Assembly (NCBI GenBank): GCA_958295715.1
Contig: OY282371.1
Location: 1,063,183-1,127,182, forward strand
Direction: 5' to 3'
DNA length: 64,000 nucleotides
Source: an uncultured Dehalococcoidia bacterium
Lineage (GTDB): Bacteria > Chloroflexota > Dehalococcoidia > Lucifugimonadales > GCA-2712585
The notes under the pieces were generated by a model that saw only the letters and a program-made list of their open reading frames with translations, searched no databases and was not told where the DNA came from. The position numbers and the translations under genes are program-made. Shown one piece after another: positions 42,465-51,698 of this stretch. Position 1 is the first letter of the stretch, and each line of letters opens with the position of its first letter.

Positions 42465-43649
42465 CTACTCCCCCATGCGGTACAACTTCACCGCGTTGTC
42501 GCAGGTTATCTTCCGCAGGCTCCCCGCGTCCAACTGCCCCATGGTGCTTCTTATCACCTCCTGGGAACCGGGCCAAACCCCGTCGGGATGGGGGTAGTCC
42601 GACCCCCACATCAGGTTCTCAACCCCAATATACTCCGCCATGTAGCCCACGCACGGGTCTTGTTGGAAGGTTGTCGCGCCCTGCCGGTGCCAGTACTCGC
42701 TGGGCAGCAGACTCATGGGAGGGTCAAACTTCTCATCCAGAAGGCTATCCTTGTACTTGATGTCCATACGCTCTATGACGAAGGGAATCCACCCGGCGCC
42801 GCACTCCCCAAGAACGAAGCGGAAGTCCGGCAGCCTTTCGCAGGTCCCGCTCATGATGATGCTGATGAGCCACTCGGACCCGGCCAGCTGTCCCAGAGGC
42901 AGCGACGTGCCCACAAAGGCAAGTTGGTTTTGGGTGGGACTCTCCGCGGAGAAGGACTTCTGCCCCTCCTCGCCCTCAATGGGTCCCGGCACCTTGATGC
43001 CGCCTCCACCGATGTGGAAGGAGATGGGCAGGTGGGTCTCGGCGGCCGCGTCCCACAGCGGGTCCCAGAAGCCGTCGCGCAGGTAGATGGGCCTAGTGGT
43101 CCCGCTGACGTAAAGCTCCCCGCCCCGGATGCCCCCAAGCCCGGCGGCGCGGCGCAGCTCCTTGGCCCCCAACGCCGGGTCGTGAATTGGCATACAGGCG
43201 AGGGCGTACCACCGGCCCGGCGTCGCGGCGCAGAACCCCGACACCCAATCGTTGTAGATGCGGTAGCTCTCCGTGAGGACCTCGGGGTTCCTGATGCGCA
43301 TCCCCGCGGTGGTCATGCCGTAGAGGATCTCGGCGTCCACGCCGTCTAAGGCCATGTCATTCAGCCGCAACTCCGGGTCAATGGCGTGGGCGCCGCCTTC
43401 GTAGTAACCGGCCTCGTACATCCTGTCGACCTGACGTCGATGTCCCCGCCGGGGCGCGCTGAAGCCGAAGCCCAGCCCGCCGTAAACCCCCAACTCGCGG
43501 CCCTCCGTAACCCACCGGGGGCCGTTGTCGGTGTCCACGACACGAGGCATAGCCTCCTTCAGGCCTTCTGGCCCGTTTCGCTCGAACAGGTCGCCGGGCA
43601 GCCAACTCATATCCATGTGGGAATCCGCCGAGACCAGATTGTACTCCAT
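42465..43649 (-). CDS. Amidohydrolase family protein (SAR202-type paralog 1)
   Basis: A 394-aa Amidohydro_2 (COG2159-like) TIM-barrel enzyme. DSHMDMSWLPGDLF at residues ~9-22 holds the first metal motif as HxD. Also seen: LPISFHIGGG (metal His), GECGAGWIPFVIERMD, and NLMWGSDYPHPDGVWPGS with the catalytic Asp. Relatives are decarboxylases or hydrolases of aromatic acids. ATG 43649 follows GGAGG; the longer frame upstream has no site. Paralogs lie at 54740-55924 and 61517-62689. It converges with the defence gene, 49 bases apart. Confidence 0.88.
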   Translation of the reverse strand: MEYNLVSADSHMDMSWLPGDLFERNGPEGLKEAMPRVVDTDNGPRWVTEGRELGVYGGLGFGFSAPRRGHRRQVDRMYEAGYYEGGAHAIDPELRLNDMALDGVDAEILYGMTTAGMRIRNPEVLTESYRIYNDWVSGFCAATPGRWYALACMPIHDPALGAKELRRAAGLGGIRGGELYVSGTTRPIYLRDGFWDPLWDAAAETHLPISFHIGGGGIKVPGPIEGEEGQKSFSAESPTQNQLAFVGTSLPLGQLAGSEWLISIIMSGTCERLPDFRFVLGECGAGWIPFVIERMDIKYKDSLLDEKFDPPMSLLPSEYWHRQGATTFQQDPCVGYMAEYIGVENLMWGSDYPHPDGVWPGSQEVIRSTMGQLDAGSLRKITCDNAVKLYRMGE

Positions 43650-43743
43650 GAGACACCTCCGGATGCTCTGATTTCGCCTAATATACCACAGCCGAGCCTT
43701 GGGGGAGAGGGCCAACGCTTCTTTTCTGCGCCGCCTCCCCCTG

Positions 43744-44112
43744 TCCGTCATTCCCGCGCAGGCGGGAATCCAGGAACTCTGCGCCTGTCATTGAGGCATT
43801 GCCATAATGGGGCTGGCCCTTACGGACTGATGGGGGGCGCGCCGTGAAGTGGTTGGCCGGCGTTACGCCGGGGGAAAGATGGATTCCCGCCTGCGCGGGA
43901 ATGACGGAGGGGGGGGCGGGAATCCAGGAAGCCTACGACGCAGAGCCAACGCTCTTCAAAACAAAAGTGGGCGCGCGCCCTTCCCGCCTGCGCGGGAATG
44001 ACGGGAGGGAGGCGGGAATCCAGGAAGCCTATGACGCAGAGCCAGCGCTCTTCAAAACAAAAGTGGGCGCGCGCGCCCTTCCCGCCTGCGCGGGAATGAC
44101 GGAGGGGGAGGC
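43744..44112. repeat. Dispersed repeats with two inverted composite copies (gap 43650-44201)
   Basis: One plain palindrome (~43748-43772), another at ~43882-43905, and two composite copies on the minus strand (43932-44003 and 44028-44102). The latter are nearly identical tandem units sharing ACGCAGAGCC...GCTCTTCAAAACAAAAGTGG. They read through as a spurious 103-aa ORF. Confidence 0.88.
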
Positions 44113-44201
44113 GGGAGTGCCGACTACTAAAGGTCTCGTCAAGATGGGGGGCTAGGGTGTCCCCTCGCCTACGGCTCACCAGCCAAACCGCGAACCCCCG
44201 C

Positions 44202-44519
44202 CTACTTCCAGGCGTCGTCGGGGGGCCAGATGTTGTAGCTGCCCCGGCCGGCGCCCACAGGCCCCTGGTCTCGCCAACCCTCAGTGGTCTCCAGCCACGT
44301 CTTCAGATGCGGAGACTCCAGGTGGGCCTTGAAGGCCGCCTCGTCCCTGTAAACCTCATACAGCCATATCCTGTCCGAGTGGTCCGCGTCCTGTATGACG
44401 TCGAAGCGCAGGCACCCCTCCTCCCGCTCCACCGCGCCCTTCGCGTCCTCAATCATCGCCTCTATGAACTCGCCTTTGCGTTCATGCTTTATCTGTATGG
44501 GCACTAGAATAACGTACAT
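44202..44519 (-). CDS. Antibiotic biosynthesis monooxygenase (ABM) domain protein
   Basis: A 105-aa ferredoxin-like barrel, paralog of the protein at 12261. It starts MYVILVPIQIKHERKGEF and has GCLRFDVIQDADHSDRIWLY, then YEVYRDEAAFKAHLESPHL. AGGAG lies 5 bases before the ATG, while the longer frame has no site. Possible roles are quinone oxidation or detoxification. It is followed 84 bases upstream-coordinate-wise by the leftward aldo/keto reductase, so the two may be independent. Confidence 0.85.
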   Translation of the reverse strand: MYVILVPIQIKHERKGEFIEAMIEDAKGAVEREEGCLRFDVIQDADHSDRIWLYEVYRDEAAFKAHLESPHLKTWLETTEGWRDQGPVGAGRGSYNIWPPDDAWK

Positions 44520-44603
44520 GCTAACTCCTATTCGCCAATTTGCTCCGGAACCCGCACATTCTACCAAGGGGGAACCCCGCTCACAACGCCCTTTATACCC
44601 GGC

Positions 44604-45419
44604 CTAGAGACACCGTTGCGCCTCTCTTTCGATATACCCCCGCATCTCCGGGGGAAGGGTCACGGAGCCTGCCGCCGCGTTCTCCGCAATGCGTTGAGGT
44701 CTGCTCGTGGCCGGTATCAGCGTCGAGACCCTGGCGTCGGCCAAAATCCAGGCCAAGGCCGCCTGTCCCCACGTCTCCAACCCCCACTCCCTCAGAGGCC
44801 CCATGTCCGGCTGCCGCTTCAGTCCCGACACCACCGCGCCCTTGACCAGGGGCCGCATCACTATAACGCCAACGCCTAACTCCTCGGCTAGGGGAAGCAA
44901 CTCCTGCTCGGCCTCCCGTTCCAGCAGGCTGTAGGGGACCTGGATGACGTCCACCCGGCCCGTTCGCATCACCGCCGCGAGCTCTCCGTAGAAGGGCGGC
45001 TGGTAGTGGGAGACGCCGATGAGACCTATCCTGCCCTCATCCCTCAGCCGTTCCAGGTAGGGCAGGTGGGTCCGCCAGTCCACCAGGTTATGAATCTGGA
45101 GCACGTCGATATAGTCCGTCCCCAGGAGGGAAAAGGAGTTGGCTATCTGCGCTCTCCCGGTGCCGGCTCCGGAGCACCAGACCTTGGTGGCCAGTTGAAA
45201 CAGGTCCCGGCGTCCCGATATCCCCCCTCCGATGACCCCCTCCGCCCGGCGATACATGGGCGACGTGTCCAGGAACGAGCAGCCATGGGCCAGGCAGTTG
45301 TCAAGAATCTCCCGGCAGTTTCGCAGGCCCTCCTCAGACTCCACGTCGAACCCCGAAGACGAGGCTGACCCCATCCCAATGACCGGGACCTTCAGGCCGC
45401 CGAGACTGCGAAACTGCAT
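44604..45419 (-). CDS. Aldo/keto reductase
   Basis: A 271-aa NADPH-dependent TIM-barrel oxidoreductase. It starts MQFRSLGGLKVPVIGMGSAS. The catalytic set appears as Asp-Tyr in FLDTSPMYRRAE, Lys in FQLATKVWCSG and His in VLQIHNLVDW. IGVSHYQPPF and the C-terminal LIPATSRPQRIAENAA (cofactor phosphate site) complete the fold. It is the last gene of a leftward run with the Gfo/Idh and aminotransferase genes. Confidence 0.9.
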   Translation of the reverse strand: MQFRSLGGLKVPVIGMGSASSSGFDVESEEGLRNCREILDNCLAHGCSFLDTSPMYRRAEGVIGGGISGRRDLFQLATKVWCSGAGTGRAQIANSFSLLGTDYIDVLQIHNLVDWRTHLPYLERLRDEGRIGLIGVSHYQPPFYGELAAVMRTGRVDVIQVPYSLLEREAEQELLPLAEELGVGVIVMRPLVKGAVVSGLKRQPDMGPLREWGLETWGQAALAWILADARVSTLIPATSRPQRIAENAAAGSVTLPPEMRGYIEREAQRCL

Positions 45420-45449
45420 CTCGTCAGGCCGGCTCCGGTGTGGGAAGCG

Positions 45450-46511
45450 TCACCGCCAATGGGCCGGGACCTGACGCCTGTCAAAGAACTCCTCCATCTC
45501 CACCGGCTGGCCCGTGTTGTTGGACTCCTCGCAGGCGGCGATGATGCCGAAGGTCTTCAGGTGGTCGATGGCGGTCGGCTCCGGGTTCAGGTTTCCAGCC
45601 AGCAGCTGCTCCACCATTTGCGACAGCATCACGCGGGCGTCGTCCACCAGCTGTTCCTGCTCCGGCAGCGGGATCTTAATCATCTCGTTGGACTCCGACC
45701 CTCGGATTATCCGCAGGTCGGAGAACAGTTCGTACTGGAACAGGGCCCCGTCGTCGCAGTCCGTCCTCCAGAGAAACTGGTCCAACTTGGTCTGACCCGA
45801 CCAGGTCCCGAAGTAGTTCACCTGCAATCCCGCCGTCATGTCGAAGACCGCCGTCACCGTGGCGTCGTCCCGGTACATGCTCCAGGGCGGGTTGGAGCAC
45901 CGGCAGGAAACCCGCTCAACCTCGGCGTCGTAGACGAACCGTATCTCGTCTATGTGGTGGATGGTCTGCTCGTAGAGCATGGGTTGGCGCATGGTCAGGG
46001 GGAACTTGTTCAGCGACGGGCTGTAGCCGTCCCGGTTGCGCCAGTAGCTGTAGCCGGCGAACCGGGGCGCCCCGATGACCCGGTTCCGCAGTATCTCTCG
46101 CGCCTTGAGGACGCAGTGCTGGAACCGGAAGTTCAGGCCCACCGCGAACCCCAGCTTCGCCTCCTCTGCCGCCTTCACCATCCTTACCCCCTCGTCGAAG
46201 TCCAGAGACAGAGGCTTCTCCGAGAGCAGGTGCGCCCCGCGTTCGAAGACCGTCACCACGTCCCTGTACCTGTCCATGGGAGGCGTGGCCAGAACCACAA
46301 AGTCCGGCTCCAACTCCTTCAACGCCTGGTCCATCTCCTTGTAGCAGGCCTTGGGGTTGGCCTCGTACATGGTCTGCGCCCACTCCAAGTTCGACTCATC
46401 CAGGTCCACGTATCCCACGGTCTGGCACTGGGGCTCGTCGTGGAGTATCCGCGCCCACTTCTTGCCCCGGGTGCCCAGGCCCACCATCAACGTCCTAACG
46501 GGCTTGTTCAT
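45450..46511 (-). CDS. Gfo/Idh/MocA-family oxidoreductase
   Basis: A 353-aa NAD(P)-dependent dehydrogenase. Rossmann start TLMVGLGTRGKKW, hallmark LLSEKPLSLDFDEGVRM near residue 95, then GLNFRFQHCVLKAREIL. The C-terminal domain handles the sugar-like substrate. ATG 46511 overlaps the TGA of the upstream aminotransferase gene (ATGA), so translation is coupled. Together they could oxidise and transaminate an amino-sugar or cyclitol. Confidence 0.88.
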   Translation of the reverse strand: MNKPVRTLMVGLGTRGKKWARILHDEPQCQTVGYVDLDESNLEWAQTMYEANPKACYKEMDQALKELEPDFVVLATPPMDRYRDVVTVFERGAHLLSEKPLSLDFDEGVRMVKAAEEAKLGFAVGLNFRFQHCVLKAREILRNRVIGAPRFAGYSYWRNRDGYSPSLNKFPLTMRQPMLYEQTIHHIDEIRFVYDAEVERVSCRCSNPPWSMYRDDATVTAVFDMTAGLQVNYFGTWSGQTKLDQFLWRTDCDDGALFQYELFSDLRIIRGSESNEMIKIPLPEQEQLVDDARVMLSQMVEQLLAGNLNPEPTAIDHLKTFGIIAACEESNNTGQPVEMEEFFDRRQVPAHWR

Positions 46512-47869
46512 ATGGCCAAAATCTCCCTTTCCGCAAAGCTGAGGGTCCGGTCGAAGATATCGACCATCTCCCTTATCTCCTCCTCGGTGATGGTCAGGGA
46601 CGGGTGGATGGACAGCTTCTCTCCGCTGCAACGCATGTACAGGCCGTTATCCACCATGAAGCGGGTCATAGCGCGACCGGCCTCCTTTCCACCCAAAGGT
46701 TCCTTGGAACCGGGGCCCTTCACCAACTCCACCTCGGCCAGCATCCCTATGGCCCGCACCTCTCCCACCACCGACCGCTCCCGCAGGGTCTCAAGCTGAG
46801 AGCGGAAGTAGGGGGCCATGTCCGCCGACCGCTGCACCAGGTTTTCCCTTTCGATAATCTCCAAGTTGGTTAGGGCCGCCCTGGAGACCACGGGATGGCT
46901 GCTGAGGGTGTGGGACTGGATGAGGGTGCGCTCAGGCCCGCCAAGGAACCGCTCAAAGACCTGGTTGGTGGCCACCACCGCCCCGATGGGCTGGTATCCG
47001 CTGCCAAGGGTCTTGCCCAGGACCATGAGGTCCGGCTCCAAGTCCCAGTGGTCGCCGCCGAACCAGGTCCCCGTGCGTCCGAAGGCCGTCACCACCTCGT
47101 CGGCTATCAGCAGGATGTCATGTTTGGCGCATAGCTCGCGCACCATGTCCCAGTACTCCCGCGGCGCCGTCACCGCCCCCTTGGGGACCGGCTCCACCAG
47201 TATGGCCGCTATAGACGCCGGGTCCTCGTACTCAATGGTCGCCTCTATGGCCCTGGCGCAGCCGAGATTGCAGGTCTCGACGCAGTAGAGGCACCGGTAC
47301 GGGTTCCCCTCCGGGACCACCACGCCCATGGGGGCCGCCGGCTCAAAGATGGGCGACCGGATGGCCGGGTCGCCGCTTACGCTCATGGCCCCCCAGGTGT
47401 AGCCGTGATGGGAGTAGTTCCTGTACAGGACCTTGTACTTCTTTGGACTGCCCCCCTGCGCGTGGTACTGCCTGACCATCTTCAGGGCGGCCTCTATGGC
47501 CTCCGACCCCGACAGGGTGTAGAAGACGCGGGACAGGTCGCCGGGCGTGAGTTCGGCCAGCTTCTTGGACAGCTTGGCCGTTGGAACGTTGGTGAAGGGC
47601 ACCAGCCCGGAGCCGGAGAACTCCAAATCCAGCATCTGATGATAAACGGCCTCGGCCATCTCCCTTCGCCCGTGGCCGATGAGACAGCAATGGGAACCGC
47701 CGGTGGCGTCCAGATACCGCCGCCCCTCATGGTCTATCACGTAGCAGCCTTCACCCCGCATGGCGACGCCCAAGGTCGTGGGGTCGTCCCGGTCCCGGAA
47801 CTGGGCGTGACTCATCCAAACGTGGTCCTTGGCCTGCCCTATCACCTCATGGAAACTTGAGTCCGTCAT
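46508..47869 (-). CDS. Class III aminotransferase
   Basis: A 453-aa PLP enzyme of the omega-aminotransferase or glutamate-1-semialdehyde group. Seen: YLDATGGSHCCLIGHG, FYTLSGSEAIEAALKMVRQY (PLP phosphate loop), ILLIADEVVTAFGRTGTWFG (cofactor Asp), and LMVLGKTLGSGYQPIGAVV with the Schiff-base Lys. ATG 47869 has GGAGGAGG upstream. An unusual segment YRCLYCVETCNLGCARA near residue 185 carries four cysteines spaced CxxC...CxxxC and may bind metal or form disulfides. Confidence 0.9.
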   Translation of the reverse strand: MTDSSFHEVIGQAKDHVWMSHAQFRDRDDPTTLGVAMRGEGCYVIDHEGRRYLDATGGSHCCLIGHGRREMAEAVYHQMLDLEFSGSGLVPFTNVPTAKLSKKLAELTPGDLSRVFYTLSGSEAIEAALKMVRQYHAQGGSPKKYKVLYRNYSHHGYTWGAMSVSGDPAIRSPIFEPAAPMGVVVPEGNPYRCLYCVETCNLGCARAIEATIEYEDPASIAAILVEPVPKGAVTAPREYWDMVRELCAKHDILLIADEVVTAFGRTGTWFGGDHWDLEPDLMVLGKTLGSGYQPIGAVVATNQVFERFLGGPERTLIQSHTLSSHPVVSRAALTNLEIIERENLVQRSADMAPYFRSQLETLRERSVVGEVRAIGMLAEVELVKGPGSKEPLGGKEAGRAMTRFMVDNGLYMRCSGEKLSIHPSLTITEEEIREMVDIFDRTLSFAEREILAI

Positions 47870-48016
47870 ACAGCCTCCTCCGTCGTCCGCCCCGAATGGC
47901 GCCATTATCCACTATTTCGCCGCTTATTCCAAGAACCGCCCCCTCTGCCCCATCCCACGCCTGCGAGGCGACGGGAGGCCGCCCCGCCCTGCCCCCGCTC
48001 CGCCCACCGGCCCACC

Positions 48017-48300
48017 CTACCCCTGTCCGTCACTCCCGCGTAGGCGGGAAGGGCGCGTGCGCCCACGTAAGTTTCGAAGAGCGTTGATTCTGTGTTTGAG
48101 GCTTCCGGCCCCCCTATCCGCATTCCCCCCCTCCCTTTCGTCATTCCCGCGCAGGCGGGAATCCATCCCCCCGCACTCGCCGCGCCGTTGACACCGCAAC
48201 GCACCCGCTATCCCCCTCCGTTCCGTCATTCCCGCGCAGGCGGGAATGACGAGAGAGGGAGGCGGCGGGAATGACGGAGCAAGAGGGTGGGAATGACGAG
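48017..48300. repeat. Dispersed repeats with one composite copy (gap 47870-48382)
   Basis: One composite copy at 48028-48105 (CACTCCCGCGTAGGCGGG, GGGCGCGTGCGCCC, then a GTTTCGAAGAGCGTTGATTC tail). Plain palindromes follow at ~48142 and ~48226. Around 48245-48320 GAATGACGAGAGAGGGAGGC occurs twice as a short direct repeat. Confidence 0.85.
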
Positions 48301-48382
48301 AGAGGGAGGCGGCGGGCTTGACGGAAGTAGGGCGGTGGGAAGGGCAGGCGGCAGGCGCCAGGATGCCGAAGGGCGATGGCCG

Positions 48383-50056
48383 TTAGCCGTCCTTGAGCAT
48401 CGCCGCCGCGATGAGGGACACCGGCGCCGAGCCGTAGGAGAGGAGCCTATCGTGAAACTCTCTCAGCCTGAACCCGTCTCCTAGCCGCGCCGACATCTGC
48501 CGGCGCAGCCGCGCTATGGCGTCGTGGCCTACCAGATACATCACGGCCGCGCCGGGGAACATGCTGTTCTTCACCGCCTCGGCGCGGGACGCCGACTGCG
48601 ACATGCCGACCCGCCTATGGTAAAAGGCCGCCGCATCGTCCAAGGTGAACTTTCCCGTGTGCAGACTGGCGTCCACTATGGCCCGCGCCGAAGCCCTGAG
48701 ACGGGCATGACGCAGGGAGTATCCCTCCAAGGCCGTCAGAAAGCCCACCTCGTCCATCAGATAGGTCGAGTAGGTCGCCCATCCCTCGGCCAGGGTCCCA
48801 CCGCAGAACAGAGCCAAGCGAGAAGCGCAGTCCACGGCGGCGATCCGGGCCAGCCGCGACTCCGACTGATACGCATACCAGTTTTGCACGTGGTGCCCAA
48901 GGCCGGCGTGGTGGACCACGTGGTTCAGCTTAATAACGCTGTTATTGGCGGCCCTCAACAGCCGCCGCCGCGCCTCCGGCGCCATCTCCCTGTCGATGGG
49001 CGGCACGATAAAGTCCACGGCGGGCAGGGCGTCAAAGGCCGGGGCCGAGTGGTAGGGCAGGAAGTAGAGGTCCGGGGCCGCGCCCCGCGCCCACGCCGGC
49101 CTGGGGACGAACTCTATGGGGCAGTCCGGCCAGGTTACCAGTTGGTTATCCTCCGCAGCGATGCGGCAGGCCTCCCAAAGCCCCCGGTGGTGGGGGTAGT
49201 AGTGCTCGACCGTCGGGTGATAGTCCGCCAGCCGCCCTATGACCTCCCGCCAATCGGAGCCGCCAAAGTCGCCGGCGCCGGCCTCCAGCAGCCCCTCACT
49301 TTCCTTAAGCTGGTCCCACCCGTAGGCCTCCACCCCGGCGGCGTCCACGTCAAGGCAGTGCCCCTCGCGCAGCATCAGGTTAAAGGCCTCCTCGCCGCAG
49401 CCGTACTCCTCCCTAACCCGGCCCCGTAGCTCCGTCTCCAGGTAGCCCCTAAAATCCATGAAGGCGGCGGCGGCCCTGCCGGCGGCGGCTGTCGCTCCCG
49501 CGCTCTCCACCCCGTTGTCCCTAAGCAGAACGCGAAAACCCTCCTGTAGGAAGGACAGGGCGCCGCCGCACTCCCGGATGGCGCGCTCCGTCCAGGCCGG
49601 GGGAGCCTCCCTCACGTTGGACTTGCCCTGGCCCAGGAGCCGCTCTATGGCCTCCATCCGGTGGATGATGGCCTCCAACCGCTCCTCAAAGGGAGCGAAG
49701 GCGCGGCGGCACAGCGACAGGACGCCGAATATGGCCTCGCCGGTGTACAGGGACGGGTTCCCCCGCGCAAAGTGGTTGGAGCCGCTCTCCCACAGCTGGA
49801 TCTTCAGAAACCCCTCAGCCATCCGGCGGTCCATCTCCTCGGCCTCAGTGAGCGGCTCCGGGGGAAGGCTGCCAAGGGAGTTCAGCAGGCCGCGCATCTC
49901 CGCCGCGCGCTCGTCCATCCCGGCCGACGACAGGTCCGGCAGGAGGTGGTCGTAGTCGTGGACGCCTATGAAGGTGGCGTTGACGGGACGCCGCCGGTAG
50001 TAGGCCGCCAGGAACCCATCCAGCCACGCCGAGAACGCGGGGCTTCCGCTCTTCAT
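48383..50056 (-). CDS. DUF885 family protein with altered HExxPGHH motif
   Basis: A 557-aa protein of the DUF885 group, which resembles metallo-carboxypeptidases. Conserved parts: VNATFIGVHDYDHLLPDLS near the start, FCGGTLAEGWATYSTYLMDE in the C-terminal half (metal-site Glu), and MSQSASRAEAVKNSMFPGAAVMYLVG at the end in pieces. The zinc motif normally HExxPGHH reads HHAGLGHH, so the general-base Glu is His. Activity is therefore in doubt. The start ATG is 2 bases after the Gfo/Idh stop, which implies coupling. Confidence 0.8.
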   Translation of the reverse strand: MKSGSPAFSAWLDGFLAAYYRRRPVNATFIGVHDYDHLLPDLSSAGMDERAAEMRGLLNSLGSLPPEPLTEAEEMDRRMAEGFLKIQLWESGSNHFARGNPSLYTGEAIFGVLSLCRRAFAPFEERLEAIIHRMEAIERLLGQGKSNVREAPPAWTERAIRECGGALSFLQEGFRVLLRDNGVESAGATAAAGRAAAAFMDFRGYLETELRGRVREEYGCGEEAFNLMLREGHCLDVDAAGVEAYGWDQLKESEGLLEAGAGDFGGSDWREVIGRLADYHPTVEHYYPHHRGLWEACRIAAEDNQLVTWPDCPIEFVPRPAWARGAAPDLYFLPYHSAPAFDALPAVDFIVPPIDREMAPEARRRLLRAANNSVIKLNHVVHHAGLGHHVQNWYAYQSESRLARIAAVDCASRLALFCGGTLAEGWATYSTYLMDEVGFLTALEGYSLRHARLRASARAIVDASLHTGKFTLDDAAAFYHRRVGMSQSASRAEAVKNSMFPGAAVMYLVGHDAIARLRRQMSARLGDGFRLREFHDRLLSYGSAPVSLIAAAMLKDG

Positions 50057-50058
50057 GC

Positions 50059-51186
50059 CTAGGCGCCACCAGCCAACGGGAGGTCCACCCAACGGCGCTG
50101 CCTGATGGAAAGCTCAACGGCGTTGATAACCTCTTGCACGGCGGCGCCGTCGGCGAAGTTGCCCTGATTCCTGTCGCCGCCATCCAGAATGTCGTCTATA
50201 AAATCCTCGATGAGGTTTGCGTAGAAGAGGCTGCGCCAACTCTCTTTGGGGTTGCCCTCGCGGGGGTAGAACTTCCTTGGAATCTCCACCTCCTTGAACT
50301 CCACGCTGTCGGGGGTGGCCAACTTTATGGTTTCCGCAATTCCAAACTCCTCGACCATCCGGCAGATAATGGCCCCCTTGTCGCCAAAAATGCGGGCCTC
50401 CACCCCCGGAAAGTTGCCGATGGTCACGAAGCTGGTCTGGATGGAGCCAATTACCCCGTTGCCAAACTCGGCGACGAACACGTCCCCGTCGTCAATGTTC
50501 ATGGGCGTCAACCGGTCGCTTCCCCACACCCGGCGCTCCGGGATGAAGTTGCGCATGGTTCCCACCACGCTGGAGTATCCCGCTCCCACCCACCACCGGC
50601 CTATGTCTATTATCGGGGCGCCGTACCCTTCAAGAGACACCACCTGCACCATGGACTGGTCCTCCCTCATCTGGGAGCGGCGCAGCGGGGTCTGCGGGTC
50701 AAGCCACTGGGAGTTCTGCTCATAGCCGTTGAAGATGAAGGGTCTTCCCACAAACCCCTGGTCGATGAGGGACTTGGCGTACCTGACCCCCGGGGTGTGG
50801 CGGAAGGTGAAGCCCAACTTGGTCTTCAACCCCTTTCTTTTGGCCTCGGCGTCCAGCCGCAGGGTCTCGCGGAAGTCGTGGGCCACGGGCTTCTCGCTGA
50901 GCACGTGCTTTCCCGCCTCCACGGCGGCGGCGGCCAACTCCTGGTGGGTGTTGGAAGGCGTCACGATGTCAATGACGTCAATGTCCGGCCGGGCTATCAG
51001 CCCTTGCCAGTCATCGGTGTGCTCCGGGATGCCGAACCTCTGCGCCATCTCTTGGGCCAACGCCTTCTCCACGTCACACAGGGCCACCACCTCCACCCGC
51101 GGGTCACGCTTCCACCCCGGGATGTGGGCCATGTTCGCCCATCTGCCGGCCCCAAGAACCCCAATCCTCAGCTTGCTCGCAGCCAT
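50059..51186 (-). CDS. Gfo/Idh/MocA-family oxidoreductase
   Basis: A 375-aa NAD(P)-dependent dehydrogenase. LRIGVLGAGRWANMAHIPGW gives the Rossmann loop; VLSEKPVAHDFRETLRLDAE is the family hallmark; LGFTFRHTPGVRYAKSLI follows. A late NQGNFADGAAVQEVINAVE helix is typical of the family end. ATG 51186 has AGGGGG upstream. It leads into the DUF885 gene on one mRNA. The substrate is unknown. Confidence 0.88.
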   Translation of the reverse strand: MAASKLRIGVLGAGRWANMAHIPGWKRDPRVEVVALCDVEKALAQEMAQRFGIPEHTDDWQGLIARPDIDVIDIVTPSNTHQELAAAAVEAGKHVLSEKPVAHDFRETLRLDAEAKRKGLKTKLGFTFRHTPGVRYAKSLIDQGFVGRPFIFNGYEQNSQWLDPQTPLRRSQMREDQSMVQVVSLEGYGAPIIDIGRWWVGAGYSSVVGTMRNFIPERRVWGSDRLTPMNIDDGDVFVAEFGNGVIGSIQTSFVTIGNFPGVEARIFGDKGAIICRMVEEFGIAETIKLATPDSVEFKEVEIPRKFYPREGNPKESWRSLFYANLIEDFIDDILDGGDRNQGNFADGAAVQEVINAVELSIRQRRWVDLPLAGGA

Positions 51187-51282
51187 ATAAGCCCCCTGTT
51201 TCTCAGAATCTCGCCTAGTATAACCCATTTGGCGGCGCGAGGTTCCCGGATTCCCGCCGGCCTCCTTTGGTCATGCCCGCGC

Positions 51283-51560
51283 CCCCCTTCCCGGCATTCC
51301 CGCGCAGGCGGGAAGGGCTCGTGCGCCCACCTAGTTTTGAGGAGCGTTGGTTCTGTGTGTTAGATGTCCGTCATTCCCGCGCAGGCGGGAATCCATCTTC
51401 CTTACCACCGCTGGGATAGGTCAACGACGGCTTGGCGCGGAGCTAGTCCCGTTGGGGTCAAACCCGCGTGAAGGGTGCCTCTATGGGTGACGCTGGGCTT
51501 GGGGCGTTTGGTTTGGGATGTAGGGTTCCTGGATTCCCGTTTTCGCGGGAATGTACGGAT
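51283..51560. repeat. Dispersed repeats with one composite copy (gap 51187-51698)
   Basis: A composite copy (51293-51362) is followed by a plain palindrome at ~51369 and a TTCCCGTTTTCGCGGGAA hairpin at ~51535. Between them, 51400-51530 carries a stretch (GACGCTGGGCTTGGGGCG) that is echoed near 63965-63985 beyond a similar palindrome. The ~135 bases before the next gene show only its AT-poor leader. Confidence 0.82.
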
Positions 51561-51698
51561 GGGAAGCGGCCTCGGTTGCGGCGTCTCCGGGCGCGCCTGG
51601 CGGCGGCCAACCCTTGACACCCCCCGCTCCTAGTCTACAATCACCCTCACCGGGCAGTCAGGAAACCGCTCAATCTCGCCCACGGAGGCCAAACCGAA

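Noticed and set aside
17300-51560. CRISPR arrays
   Set aside because: Repeats are palindromic, irregularly spaced, differ in orientation and lack uniform unique spacers; no cas genes are present.
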